Source of the DNA: Anthracocystis setariae
Lineage: Eukaryota; Basidiomycota; Ustilaginomycetes; Ustilaginales; Ustilaginaceae
Reading direction: 5' to 3'
Length of the DNA: 64,000 nucleotides
NCBI GenBank assembly: GCA_928724745.1
Contig: CAKMXJ010000004.1
Location: forward strand, 310,001 to 374,000
Part shown: piece by piece, positions 1-9,797 of the stretch
Layout: each line of letters begins with the position of its first letter
Position numbering within the stretch: position 1 is the stretch's first letter
Program-made: the position numbers and the translations under genes
Notes under the pieces: generated by a model
What the model saw: the letters and a program-made list of their open reading frames with translations, nothing else
The model's database searches: none
Told to the model about the DNA's origin: nothing

Positions 1-2
1 CC

Positions 3-3000
3 AATCGTCAGGCTTCTGCTTCCAAGTCTCGCTCCCCCTTCCCGCCTGTATCTTCATCTGCGTATCATGCCTCCTCTTCAAAGCCGTCGCGCTCCAGACC
101 ACTGAGTCAAGACTTGGGTCAGAGAGCCCGCGATGCGTTGAACGAATTCGGCCGCCTCGCAACACGCAGAGCCAGCGCGATCGACAGGAACAACGCAGCT
201 GACGCTCTTGCTCAAGTAGCAGGCGGCCTCAACTCCTCGCCTTCCAACATCATCCAGTCACGACGTGCTACACTCCAGCCATCAGCGCCTATACAGCGGT
301 CCACTCAGCCCACCGCAATCCATGCCGAGAACTCATCAGGTCTCCACCTTGCCTCAGATGATGCGATCGTAGTCAACTCGAGCTGCACACGCAGTCTTTC
401 TCTCGTACCACAACCGCACATCCATTCTGCATTCCAAACCGCTCCCCTCGATATTCAGAGCCGCATCGTCTCTTCCGATGCCACTGCCTCTGTTCCTACC
501 CCCGTAGAGTTCATCTCCGATTCCACCGCCACATCAACCAATTTTGACCCCACTCGACTGCTACTCAAGGTGCGACCACCTGCTGAGCTCGCCCGACAAA
601 ATTGGTCTCGGTACACCTCTTTCCTCACAGCACACAACTCGTCTCAATACATTACATCCGAGAGCCATGCTATCCATCTTCGCTTCCAGCTGCGGCTCGC
701 AGGGTCCACCACGACACAGCCATCGATCTCTAGCATCGCAACCGAACCCCGAGCACCGAAGAGGGACATCTCGCAAATTCTTTTTCTGTCAGCTTCTTCG
801 CCTGAAAAGCTAGCCGACGCCATAGACTCGCCGCAGTCTTCCATATCCACCGCAGAGCTCGCGTCTCTGGAGGGCATTATTCGTCTTCAAGTGTCGCCTT
901 CCAACAACGCCATATCCTCCACAGTGGTGAGAGGATCTACTGACTGCGACTTTGAATGGACGTGGAAGTCTCTGTCACGCTCGTCTTCGGATCAGGGAAT
1001 GCGATGCTGCTGTGCTTTCGTCGAACTATCTGCCGACGGGTGGAAGGCTTCGGTCCTCTCTGCCTTCTCTTTTCACGTCGAAATGCCTAACGCATCCACA
1101 GAACACGCCAGCATTATCCCATCAGACCAAGCCCTTTCATCGTCCCAAGATGATGCGTCGCAGACCGATTCGTTGGCACTCATCGCTGCGCTCAACTTTG
1201 GAACCGATGTCTCACCTCTAATGCCATCCGAGCCTTTGCCGACCTCGTCGCCCATTCTCGTGACAGGTGATGCATCCGCAGGATCGAGCGATCTACCCAA
1301 ACACACGCCGAGCGCGCCATTGTCAATCGATCGCACCGAGCTGGCGCTCCAAGACATCGTTAATGACTCGCCCATCTTCCGTGCTGCAATTGCCAATTTG
1401 GAGCGTAGAACCGCAACTCTCAAGAAGCTCTCAAAGAACATGCTCAAAACCGCCCAAGAGGCTCGATTGCGACTTGTCAAGCTCATCGAAGCCGAACAAG
1501 CCATGGACGTGGCATACCGTGACCTCGCAGCCATCGCTCCACAAACGCTGGGCACACTTCAGGACAGGTTCATGCGGCAAGCACGACTAGGGATATCGCA
1601 TTACCGAAGTGAACAGGTCATGATGATCGAAACATGCCTCGAGCGTCCGCTTAGCCAGACTGCCGAGCTTTGCCGTGTAGCGCTCGAGAGCTTCAAGCTT
1701 TTCGACAACGAGTCCAAGTCCTACTATTCCCAGACGCAGAAATGGCTTGCCAATCGGTCAGAAATTTCGACTGCTGACACCGACCAGGCGCAAAAGCAGG
1801 AGCGTACCGACGACAAGCAAAAGTTACGCGAGCTTCGCTTTGAACAAGCTCGTCTCGACCTCTTTGCTATGATGCAGCGACTGCATGGCGGCAAAGCCGA
1901 AGCACATCTCGCACAATGCTTCTTGCAGCTGTCTCAATGGCTTGTGGATCTGCCGCACACTTTGTTTGGCTCAGGCTGGTCGGCACAGGAGCAGAAAGCA
2001 TCCTTGTCGACCCTCGGCATCAGTGTTCAAACATCACTCAATAATCATGCTGCACAGCTTTCCGATATCGAGACGCGTTCCCGTCAACTCGGCGACAGGA
2101 TCCGTACCTTGGAACAGGCGCTGGGCAAGCTCGGAGAGACGGATGCGGATCTCGTCGGCGCGCACAGGTTCCATTCGGAACAGGAAGTACCGCAAACGTT
2201 GCATACCAATGGTGCCGTTGCAGCCAAGGCTCGAAAGTTAAGGTCGTTCCTCGGCTCTTTTGCAGCTGGCATCAACAACTCGCCTCGCCCTTCCAACAAT
2301 AGGTTCCCCAGTCCAAGGCAAGCCGAGCTGCAAAAGCAGGCGGATCTGGTCAATAGTCATGATCGACCACAAAAGGTAGACGCCCAACGCCGACCTTCAT
2401 TCAAGCTCAAAAGCGACCGCATGCAGCAAGCAGATAGAGCCCCATTGTCGCCGCCACAGGTACCGTTCGGCTTGGGCTTGAGCAATGCACCTGCTTCGCC
2501 ACGCAGGGGCGAGGATCTGCTGGCAGACGAGATCTTTGAGAACCTTGCGCCTTCTTGGCAGGCTGTATCGGACCATGTCCGCACCGCTAGCGACGTGGGC
2601 TTATCAGCCGCGGCCCACGACCTGGAAGTCAAGGACGTGGATCGCGGTTTCGGCATCCTTGCTTCCTCGTCGACTACCGCCGCTCGTCCTGCTGATCGCG
2701 AGGCTGTGCCAGCTGCAATCTCAGGCAGCGCATTGCCTGGCGAAGAGCGCAAGAAGGAGGGTGTGCTGTGGGTCATGTCCAAACCTGTCACCGGCCCAGC
2801 AGGGGCCGATGCGCCGCGTGGCGTCAATCGCTCGGCACATTGGCGAGAGTGCTGGGTCGTGTTGTCCGGGTCCGGTCAGATCAGCGAATTCGCCGACTGG
2901 AAGAATGCCAAGGCATTCGAGCCTTCCAACCCGCTCATCGATCTGCGTTTCGCCACGGTTCGCGAAGCTCGAGGCGTTGATCGTCGCTTTGCGTTCGAAG

Positions 3001-5012
3001 TGGTGACGCGAGACAATCGCCGCTTCTTCCAAGCGCAGGATGACGAGACGATGCGCGACTGGATGCGTGCCATCTCGAAAGCGATCGAAAGCTTGCTCAA
3101 CGGTACCTCGAGCGTTCGCAAGCTCGACAGGGTGGTACGCGCCTCTCCGTTCCGCCACCTTGACGCAGCTCAGCGCGCCGGCACTTTTGACGAGAATGAA
3201 GAGGACCCTGGTGCGGAAGAAGGCAACGATTTTGCTGTTCGGAGACTCCTGACTCGCTCCAGCAAAGTGATGAGCCAGAGCATGACCGACCTTTCTGCTA
3301 CAGCAAAGGCACAGGCAGGTGACCGAAAGGATCAAGGCAAGCTCGGCGCTCATCTCATGATGAAGTCAGAGAGTCAGACCGACTCCAGTGGATCGTCCAA
3401 GATAAATTCACGTCACCGGCGTGGCATCTCGAACAAGACACCAATCTCAGGGTATTTGGTAGGAGGAGCAGGCGCACTCGGGCTGTCAGCAGCTGATTCG
3501 GCTGCATTACACAGGCTGGACAGCAATCAGAATAGCGAGGATGGATCGACTTCTTCGCTTTCTGGTCAAGGAGAACACGAGACGGAGTTCGATCGCCAGA
3601 TCGAAGCAAACGTGCACAAAAACTACGGCTCTTACGATGAGTATGCAACTAGTCACTCCGGTGTTTCGAACACCTCGGGTACCACCGGCGTGGATGAGAT
3701 GGGCTTGCTAAAAGGCAAGCTCACCTCGACAGCCAGAGCGTCCTCCAACAGCCCTTCCAAAGGCTCTTCTGGGTTCTCTTCACGACAACGCAGCGCCATC
3801 AGCGGAACCGCTGCCACTTCGTCCAGTACCAAGATGTCACGTGCTGCCGAGATCGCCGCTATCTCGCGTCTGCCCGAGAATCGCCATTGTGCGGACTGTA
3901 AGGAGAGCGACCCCCGGTGGGCTTCGTGGATGCTGGCAAACGAGCCTTGTTGCATCTTTATCTGCATTGGCTGTTCTGGTGTGCATCGGTCGCTGGGCGT
4001 TCATATCTCCAAGGTCAAGTCGGTCGATTTGGACGATTGGACCGAAGAACAGCTCCAAGCTGCAAGAGACTGGGGCAATGTCAGAGCCAACGCGCTGTGG
4101 GAACACTCGAAGCCAGCCGGCTTGCTGCCAACTGGTGGGGATCGCAAGGAGTTCTGGCGCATCAAGTACGTTGAGCAGCAGTGGAAGGATCCGATTGGGG
4201 CAAATCACGAGCTATCAGCGATGGGGTCTCAGCCAACGGTCAAGTCGCTCGCCACGAAGGGGGAGGATGTCGATGCTACGCCTACGAGGAGACATTTGCC
4301 GTCCGAGGATACATATGCGCAATTAGCGTCGGCGGAGAGGAAAGTTCGGGTTCAAGCAAAGAGCTCCGGACTGCGTATCAACCCTACAGCTACGGATCGA
4401 CACGCGGGAGGTCTCGGTTCGCCGCGACCGAATGGTCCTCGACCGCTACCCACTCGACGATCCGTGTCGATGCATTCGGTGCCGACGTCCTCTCCGCCTC
4501 TGTCGCCACTCGGTTCCGAGCAGATGCAAAACATCGACTCTGGTCTGCGAAGTCCGGCTTCACCGTTGCGCGCGAGTATGGATTGGGTCCGTCACCAGCC
4601 CGTTTTAGGCGGCTCTGACCACCAGGACGACGGGTCCAGGGGTCCACCTAAACATGCCACGGCGCTGCCGGTTGCATCCTCGGCACCGGTTCTGGAGGCC
4701 AACGCAGCCATGCTCGCTGCGCGAGCCGACCTACGTCTCTTCCCCACTCAAGCCAGTCTCAGTCAAGGCAAGAAGCGCAATTCGCCCCCGCCTCCGCCTC
4801 CGCCTCCGTCCCCGCCCCCGCAACCGTCATCGCAGCAGATGATGCCATCGTCGTTCTCTTCGTCGTTTTTCGTGTCGAATTTGGACGGACGCACACCCTC
4901 GCCGATGATGTTTGACGCGTTCGAGCAGAACGGCGATGGCTCTTGGGACTCTTGTCCCTCCGCTCGACCATCCCCAGCTCCTGCAAAGTTTCAGTCCTTA
5001 ACTCACGACTAG
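3..5012 (+). CDS. BAR-PH-ArfGAP protein (ACAP/Csx2 type), 5' end outside window
   Basis: Predicted GTPase-activating protein for Arf GTPases, acting in membrane traffic. The frame is open from the first complete codon (base 3). No ATG precedes the conserved parts and the first possible start near 114 is only TTG, so the gene begins off the left edge. Counting from base 3, the order is: a Ser/Thr-rich N-terminus; a helical BAR-like region at about residues 450-700; a PH domain at about 918-1034 (ending in the usual W of DETMRDWMRAI); and an ArfGAP domain at about 1280-1400 with CADC...CIGC and SGVHRSLGVHISKVKS. A poly-proline stretch lies near residue 1595. BAR-PH-ArfGAP is the ACAP/Csx2 arrangement. 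The zinc-finger spacing is CX2C-X21-CX2C, about five residues longer than the common X16. It is convergent with the next gene, 142 bp apart. Confidence 0.9.
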   Translation, partial: NRQASASKSRSPFPPVSSSAYHASSSKPSRSRPLSQDLGQRARDALNEFGRLATRRASAIDRNNAADALAQVAGGLNSSPSNIIQSRRATLQPSAPIQRSTQPTAIHAENSSGLHLASDDAIVVNSSCTRSLSLVPQPHIHSAFQTAPLDIQSRIVSSDATASVPTPVEFISDSTATSTNFDPTRLLLKVRPPAELARQNWSRYTSFLTAHNSSQYITSESHAIHLRFQLRLAGSTTTQPSISSIATEPRAPKRDISQILFLSASSPEKLADAIDSPQSSISTAELASLEGIIRLQVSPSNNAISSTVVRGSTDCDFEWTWKSLSRSSSDQGMRCCCAFVELSADGWKASVLSAFSFHVEMPNASTEHASIIPSDQALSSSQDDASQTDSLALIAALNFGTDVSPLMPSEPLPTSSPILVTGDASAGSSDLPKHTPSAPLSIDRTELALQDIVNDSPIFRAAIANLERRTATLKKLSKNMLKTAQEARLRLVKLIEAEQAMDVAYRDLAAIAPQTLGTLQDRFMRQARLGISHYRSEQVMMIETCLERPLSQTAELCRVALESFKLFDNESKSYYSQTQKWLANRSEISTADTDQAQKQERTDDKQKLRELRFEQARLDLFAMMQRLHGGKAEAHLAQCFLQLSQWLVDLPHTLFGSGWSAQEQKASLSTLGISVQTSLNNHAAQLSDIETRSRQLGDRIRTLEQALGKLGETDADLVGAHRFHSEQEVPQTLHTNGAVAAKARKLRSFLGSFAAGINNSPRPSNNRFPSPRQAELQKQADLVNSHDRPQKVDAQRRPSFKLKSDRMQQADRAPLSPPQVPFGLGLSNAPASPRRGEDLLADEIFENLAPSWQAVSDHVRTASDVGLSAAAHDLEVKDVDRGFGILASSSTTAARPADREAVPAAISGSALPGEERKKEGVLWVMSKPVTGPAGADAPRGVNRSAHWRECWVVLSGSGQISEFADWKNAKAFEPSNPLIDLRFATVREARGVDRRFAFEVVTRDNRRFFQAQDDETMRDWMRAISKAIESLLNGTSSVRKLDRVVRASPFRHLDAAQRAGTFDENEEDPGAEEGNDFAVRRLLTRSSKVMSQSMTDLSATAKAQAGDRKDQGKLGAHLMMKSESQTDSSGSSKINSRHRRGISNKTPISGYLVGGAGALGLSAADSAALHRLDSNQNSEDGSTSSLSGQGEHETEFDRQIEANVHKNYGSYDEYATSHSGVSNTSGTTGVDEMGLLKGKLTSTARASSNSPSKGSSGFSSRQRSAISGTAATSSSTKMSRAAEIAAISRLPENRHCADCKESDPRWASWMLANEPCCIFICIGCSGVHRSLGVHISKVKSVDLDDWTEEQLQAARDWGNVRANALWEHSKPAGLLPTGGDRKEFWRIKYVEQQWKDPIGANHELSAMGSQPTVKSLATKGEDVDATPTRRHLPSEDTYAQLASAERKVRVQAKSSGLRINPTATDRHAGGLGSPRPNGPRPLPTRRSVSMHSVPTSSPPLSPLGSEQMQNIDSGLRSPASPLRASMDWVRHQPVLGGSDHQDDGSRGPPKHATALPVASSAPVLEANAAMLAARADLRLFPTQASLSQGKKRNSPPPPPPPPSPPPQPSSQQMMPSSFSSSFFVSNLDGRTPSPMMFDAFEQNGDGSWDSCPSARPSPAPAKFQSLTHD

Positions 5013-5154
5013 CATCCCCATCTCCTTCGCCCCCGCCCCCTCCCCCTCCCTCGCTGCACTGTCATTAGGCTCCTCGCTCGTCGTGTAATACTAGTATATC
5101 CTGTTCTGGCTTAGCAAGTTTGTAGACTTTGATCGATTTGATTTGATTGAGTGT

Positions 5155-6834
5155 CTACTCTGGTTTGGGGTTCAAGTTTGCGGTGAGGGCGGTGTGGAGA
5201 CGGGAGAGGGATTGATGTTTTCCGAGGAAGTGGAGGAGGGAAGCTAGGGGTGGGCCTTGTTTGGAAGCGGTGAGGGCGAAGCGGAGGGGGGCTAGGACTG
5301 CTGATTTCTTGACCTTTGTTTTTTTGGTATCGATCTGTTGGGATGTGGGGGAGGAGGAGAGTAGGGAGGGGAGGGAGGATATGATCTCGTGGATGGATTC
5401 CGGAGTCCAGTCGTTCAGTTGAGAGAACTGGTTATATGCTTCTGTGACGGCTGTAGTGAAGTGAAGGTGGATGAGAGGAGTTGAGGCGAACACTTGCTGG
5501 ATTGAGGGAAGAGTGAAATCGGGGGTGCGGAAGAGAGGTTCAGCCGACGCTGGAACGTCGTATAGCGTCGCACAAGTCCCTTTAGTCAACACAATAACAT
5601 CTTCCACCAACTGCCGATCATGCTTGAACTCCGGCACCTCCGGAAACGCCTCAGCCAGTCTCGATCGAACCTTATCAACCAACTCATCTCTCCCACCTCC
5701 TGCTTTCTTGTCCTCGAGCTTGAGCGAAAGATGTCGAGCATTAAGATAATACAGTTTGGCCAAGTCGACTGTAGCTCTGCTCCTATTGACGTGAGAAATG
5801 CCAAATCCGCGAATCATCTCGTCCATCGTGAGAACGTCGAAAGCCTTGTCATCTTGCTCTTCCGCACACCCCTCTCCGCGATGTTGATGGTACGCAAAAT
5901 TGTTATACCCCATCAACCCTAGAAAATTGTTCAACGCTTCTGGTTCCAACCCCTTGTTTCTGTAGCTCTCCACTTTAACGTCGCCTGTACGCTTGCTCAG
6001 CTTGGTTCCATCTGCATTGACGAGCAGAGGAAGATGGGCAAACTTTGGCGGCTGAATTCCCAGCGCTTCGTAAAGCCAGATATGTTTTGGAAGACTCGGC
6101 AGCCACTCCTCGCCGCGCAGGACATGCGTGATGCCCATCTCGTGGTCATCGACCACGTTGGCGAGATGGTATGTTGGCCAACCCGATGATTTGAGCAGGA
6201 TGGGATCCTCAGTGCCGTGTCTGTTGGGATCTGCTGGAAAGTGCATTTCGCCGTAGACCAGGTCGTTGTGATCCAACGAGGTGGATGGCGCTCGAAGACG
6301 AACGACGTACTTCTTTCCTATCGAGATGAGATGCCTTGCCTCTTCCTCGGTGGGTGCGATATAGTCGTCCCTCAAAGGCACAGCCTTGCCTTTCTTCTCT
6401 GCATCACTCGCAACCATCTCTGCCCTGAAGTCCCGATAGGCTTTACCCTGCTCGACTAACCTCTCGGCATACGCTCGGTACAGATCCAGTCTTTCACTCT
6501 GAACATATGGTCCACGACTGCCGCCCGCGGACGGACCCTCATCGTAATCGAGTCTGGCCCATTCGAGAGTTTCTTGCAGAGCCGCGACGGAGCCTGGGAC
6601 GAGTCGAGTTTGGTCGGTGTCTTCGATGCGTAGGATCCACTTGCCACCGAGGGCGCGGGCGTAGAGGTGGTTGAAGAGCGCTGTGCGCAAGCCTCCAAGG
6701 TGCAAGTAACCCGTGGGCGAGGGGGCGAAGCGGAGTCTCGCTTGAGGTTCTGCTTTTGTGGAGAGGTTACGAATATGGAGCGAGGAACTTATGCGTCGAG
6801 TTGTGCGTATCGATGCCAGGGCTGGGCTCGACAT
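5155..6834 (-). CDS. MSE1: Mitochondrial glutamyl-tRNA synthetase
   Basis: Class I aminoacyl-tRNA synthetase that charges tRNA with glutamate for mitochondrial translation. The 559-residue protein opens with a basic, Ser/Arg-rich stretch typical of a mitochondrial presequence. The catalytic domain follows, with the HIGH-type motif in RFAPSPTGYLHLGGLRTA, then RIEDTDQTR, and the KMSKS-type motif KLSKRTG near residue 280. The C-terminal third is the anticodon-binding part and is less conserved. The frame continues upstream to a TTG at 6852; I chose the ATG at 6834 because it is the first ATG and leaves the presequence intact. It is divergent from RFT1, with about 295 bp between the two chosen starts. 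Confidence 0.93.
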   Translation of the reverse strand: MSSPALASIRTTRRISSSLHIRNLSTKAEPQARLRFAPSPTGYLHLGGLRTALFNHLYARALGGKWILRIEDTDQTRLVPGSVAALQETLEWARLDYDEGPSAGGSRGPYVQSERLDLYRAYAERLVEQGKAYRDFRAEMVASDAEKKGKAVPLRDDYIAPTEEEARHLISIGKKYVVRLRAPSTSLDHNDLVYGEMHFPADPNRHGTEDPILLKSSGWPTYHLANVVDDHEMGITHVLRGEEWLPSLPKHIWLYEALGIQPPKFAHLPLLVNADGTKLSKRTGDVKVESYRNKGLEPEALNNFLGLMGYNNFAYHQHRGEGCAEEQDDKAFDVLTMDEMIRGFGISHVNRSRATVDLAKLYYLNARHLSLKLEDKKAGGGRDELVDKVRSRLAEAFPEVPEFKHDRQLVEDVIVLTKGTCATLYDVPASAEPLFRTPDFTLPSIQQVFASTPLIHLHFTTAVTEAYNQFSQLNDWTPESIHEIISSLPSLLSSSPTSQQIDTKKTKVKKSAVLAPLRFALTASKQGPPLASLLHFLGKHQSLSRLHTALTANLNPKPE

Positions 6835-7129
6835 GGTTGGTGCTGCCCGCAAGGATATGATGAAGAGGGATTGAAGAAGGATGAAAGCAAGAAGTGGAGG
6901 CAGAAGAATCTGCCTTCAGAAGAACCACCAAAAAGAGAGGCCTCATCGCAAGCCGAGTTCCGATTTTTTTGACGCCCAAGTTAAGGTTTCCGCGGCTTTT
7001 CTCCGCCTGCCAGCCCCACGTGTTCTTCTCAAAAGTGTTGTTCTCGCTAGTTTCCTTCTCGCCATCGTCGGCATCCCTTTTGTCTGCCACATCAATGCGG
7101 CCAGAACCTTCAAAGGACCATTGCTCGCC
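6835..7129. promoter_or_regulatory. Shared divergent promoter region of MSE1 and RFT1
   Basis: These 295 bp separate the chosen start codons of two divergent genes, so both promoters must lie here or extend into the flanking genes. No TATA box stands out. The right part stays open in the RFT1 frame back to an ATG at 6881. The region is purine-rich (GAAGAAGG-like) on the plus strand. Confidence 0.5.
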
Positions 7130-8935
7130 ATGGCTCAACCATCCGCCAGCAGCGTCTCGTCGGCCTCCGCTTCCACCCTGATCCTCCTACAAGTCTCAGC
7201 GCGATCTCTCACGTTCATCTTGAATCAACTGTTGGTTCGACTTGTATCGCCTTCCATTTTTGGCTTAGCCAACATCCAACTCGAGCTACTCCTTTCTACC
7301 ATCCTCTTCCTATCTCGAGATGGGATCCGGACAATTCTTATCCGCTCTGACTCCAACTCACCAACGCCAGCGAATGCACCTTCATCCGGACCTAGAAGAG
7401 ATACCACCAATGCAGTACATAACGTAGCCTTGCTGCCCATCCCGATCGGGTTCTTGCTCACCGTGGTGGCCTGTGGTGCCTATGCGGGATACATCTCTCC
7501 ACTCGCCATGCGCGAGGTCTCGACGTTTCATGCCAGTATCATTCTATATGCAGTTGGAGCGATAGCAGAACTCTTGTACGAACCACTTCTCATTCGAGCT
7601 GTTCGCTTGGGCAACCCGGCATTGAGAGTCAAAGCAGAAGGCGCGGCAGTGTTCATCAAGGTCCTGTCCACGATCGGCACCATCCTTATCCTTCCTCGCC
7701 TCTCCTTCATCCCCGATGCATCCAAGCGCGTTATCCAAGACGACAAGGCCACAGCACTTCTAGCCTTCGGTGTGGGCCAAGCTTCGTTCGGAATCACCAT
7801 GCTGTTGGTCCACATTTTCTCCTTCTTTTCCACATACTCGCTCGCCGCCACTTTCGACCTCTACCTTCCCAAGGCGGACAAAGTCAAGGACCACAAGATT
7901 TGGCTCGACAGACACACGCTCAGCCTCTGTGCGGCCATGTCGCAACAAGGAGTGCTCAAACACGCCCTGACCGAGGCCGACAAGTTCGCAGTGGCCAAGT
8001 ATGCCTCCCTGGAAGATCAGGGCGGATATGCTCTTGCGTCCAACTACGGCTCGCTCGTTGCACGCATTCTATTCCAGCCGGTCGAGGAGACCGCTCGCAT
8101 CGTCTTTAGCTCTTCCCTCCCTGCGATTGACCCACAGGACAAGTCTGTTGTCGCTACGGTGGACAAAGCCACGCTAGATCGTGTAAGTGGGATGCTCGGT
8201 GCGCTGTTCAAGCTCCACTTCCTCCTCGGACTTGTTATGACGATGTTCGGCCAGCCCTTCTCAAAGGCATTCCTGTACATCATGGCTGGCCCCCAGTGGG
8301 CGCTCACCACCTCGGCCCCCGCCATCCTCGCTGCATACACGTTCTATCTGCCCATCATGGGGATCAACGGAATCGTCGAGGGCTTCGTCCAGTCCGTAGC
8401 GAGCAAGCGACAGGTCTCCACATACAGTCGCATCCTCCTAGCTGCCAGTGCCACGTTCATCGCCATTCTAGCCGGCCTCAACACTCTCGCGCGAAGGGTG
8501 GATGGGTTCGAAGCGTTGGCTAAAGTCGGGCTGGTCTGGGCAAATGCAGTCAGTCTCGCCGTGAGAGGCGTATGGTGTTGGAGTTTTATCCTCTCCTACT
8601 TTGCTTTCGCCACCGCGGGGGAGGAGGGAGTGGTGGTGAGGGTGCGGCCGTCAACGGCTTTGCCTTCGAAGCCGAGCTTGGTGGTGTTCGCTTTCGTGGC
8701 TACAGGGATGAGGGTAGTAGTCCCAAGGATCATGCCTAGTACGCAAGAGCTTCTGTCCGCTTCCAAAGTCACGAGTGCGAGGTTGGATGCGATCAAGCTT
8801 CTCTTGCCCACATTGGCAATAGCAGCTGCCGGTGTCGGCATCGTGTTCGTCAGCATCTTTTTGTTTGAAAGGAGGACCCTCATGGCTAGTTTCAGATCAT
8901 TAGGGAGGGGGAAGGGGAGGGGGAAGACGCATTAG
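7130..8935 (+). CDS. RFT1: RFT1 family lipid-linked oligosaccharide protein
   Basis: Polytopic ER membrane protein of the RFT1 family, needed in N-glycosylation for the Man5GlcNAc2-PP-dolichol step; whether it is itself the flippase is disputed. The 601-residue product has about a dozen hydrophobic segments spread along its length. The N-terminal family signature is visible: LLQVSARSLTFILNQLLVRL followed by GLANIQLELLLSTILFLSRDGIR. I start at the ATG at 7130 (context GCCATGGCT) because the family homology begins just after it. An in-frame ATG at 6881 would add 83 residues rich in Arg and Lys plus one hydrophobic stretch; I consider that leader. The C-terminus ends in a basic GRGKGRGK-like tail. 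Confidence 0.9.
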   Translation: MAQPSASSVSSASASTLILLQVSARSLTFILNQLLVRLVSPSIFGLANIQLELLLSTILFLSRDGIRTILIRSDSNSPTPANAPSSGPRRDTTNAVHNVALLPIPIGFLLTVVACGAYAGYISPLAMREVSTFHASIILYAVGAIAELLYEPLLIRAVRLGNPALRVKAEGAAVFIKVLSTIGTILILPRLSFIPDASKRVIQDDKATALLAFGVGQASFGITMLLVHIFSFFSTYSLAATFDLYLPKADKVKDHKIWLDRHTLSLCAAMSQQGVLKHALTEADKFAVAKYASLEDQGGYALASNYGSLVARILFQPVEETARIVFSSSLPAIDPQDKSVVATVDKATLDRVSGMLGALFKLHFLLGLVMTMFGQPFSKAFLYIMAGPQWALTTSAPAILAAYTFYLPIMGINGIVEGFVQSVASKRQVSTYSRILLAASATFIAILAGLNTLARRVDGFEALAKVGLVWANAVSLAVRGVWCWSFILSYFAFATAGEEGVVVRVRPSTALPSKPSLVVFAFVATGMRVVVPRIMPSTQELLSASKVTSARLDAIKLLLPTLAIAAAGVGIVFVSIFLFERRTLMASFRSLGRGKGRGKTH

Positions 8936-9110
8936 ACGCTTTCACATGCAACATTGAGGCACTCAAGATGAACTCTGCACACTTTTGCTCCTACGAGGAT
9001 GATCGTGAACCATGACAACAAGCGTCATGACAATTTCCAGCAACAATGAGAACAACGGTTAGAGTGGATTTGTGATTCTCCAAGTTGCCTCGGCAGTGTT
9101 GTTGAGGACC

Positions 9111-9797
9111 TTAGCTTTGGGTGGTGGAGCGATTACCGGCGAGTTCCAAGCCAGCGATGGTGTTGGGATGCCGTTGATCGCCATTGTTGGAATCCGAATC
9201 TTGCTCGTTCCAGAAGAGGCTGTCTGGAGAAGTGAAGGGGTTGATCGGGAGGTTGTAGGGGGAGACTATATCCCCTGGAGGCAAGTGCACTGTGTGGGTG
9301 GGATCTGGGGTGGTTGCCTCGCGGTCGTGGGATGTGGAACGTTGGACGGTGGCTAGGTATGGATAGCTCACGTGGCTGTCTGCACTGGCGAACGAACAGT
9401 TCGAATGGTACAACCCAATAGCGTGAGCATCGACTAACTCTCCTCTCCCCAGCGGAATGTCGTCATCACAGGCCAGGAGAGAAGCGATGAAGTCATCCGG
9501 TAAATCCCTGCCCCGCACTGTCTCGGCGGGATCACGCAACTGTATCTTCCTCGATCCATTTCTGAAGGTCATATATTTAGCCTCACCCTCAACCTGCGCT
9601 GCAGTCAAGTGCGAACTCGCAGAACGCTTCAACGTGGGATCCCAACCCCTTGCACCTGCAGCTGCAAAGCCGTCTGGGTTGAGATACAGACTCGAGACCG
9701 GTGGTGCGCGAGTCTTGTCTTCATCAGATGGAGACGCATCGTCCTCAGTTGAGGGATGGGTGTTACGTTTGAGGTCGTATGCGGCTACTTGGCTTCG
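9111..9797 (-). CDS. Open 228-codon continuation of the kelch gene beyond its TAA
   Basis: Immediately after the TAA that ends the kelch frame (9798-9800) the same frame stays open for 228 codons. It looks coding: polar and acidic, with the DLPDDFIASLL and LPPGDIVSPYNLP stretches and no low-complexity run. It lies where the cytosolic tail of a single-pass membrane protein would be, directly after the transmembrane segment. No ATG starts it sensibly; the first in-frame ATG (in KYMTFRNG) is about 77 codons in. The simplest reading is that it belongs to the kelch protein through an unrecognised intron, stop readthrough, or a stop mutation or sequence error. It could also be a separate small gene or chance. 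Confidence 0.5.
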   Translation of the reverse strand, partial: RSQVAAYDLKRNTHPSTEDDASPSDEDKTRAPPVSSLYLNPDGFAAAGARGWDPTLKRSASSHLTAAQVEGEAKYMTFRNGSRKIQLRDPAETVRGRDLPDDFIASLLACDDDIPLGRGELVDAHAIGLYHSNCSFASADSHVSYPYLATVQRSTSHDREATTPDPTHTVHLPPGDIVSPYNLPINPFTSPDSLFWNEQDSDSNNGDQRHPNTIAGLELAGNRSTTQS

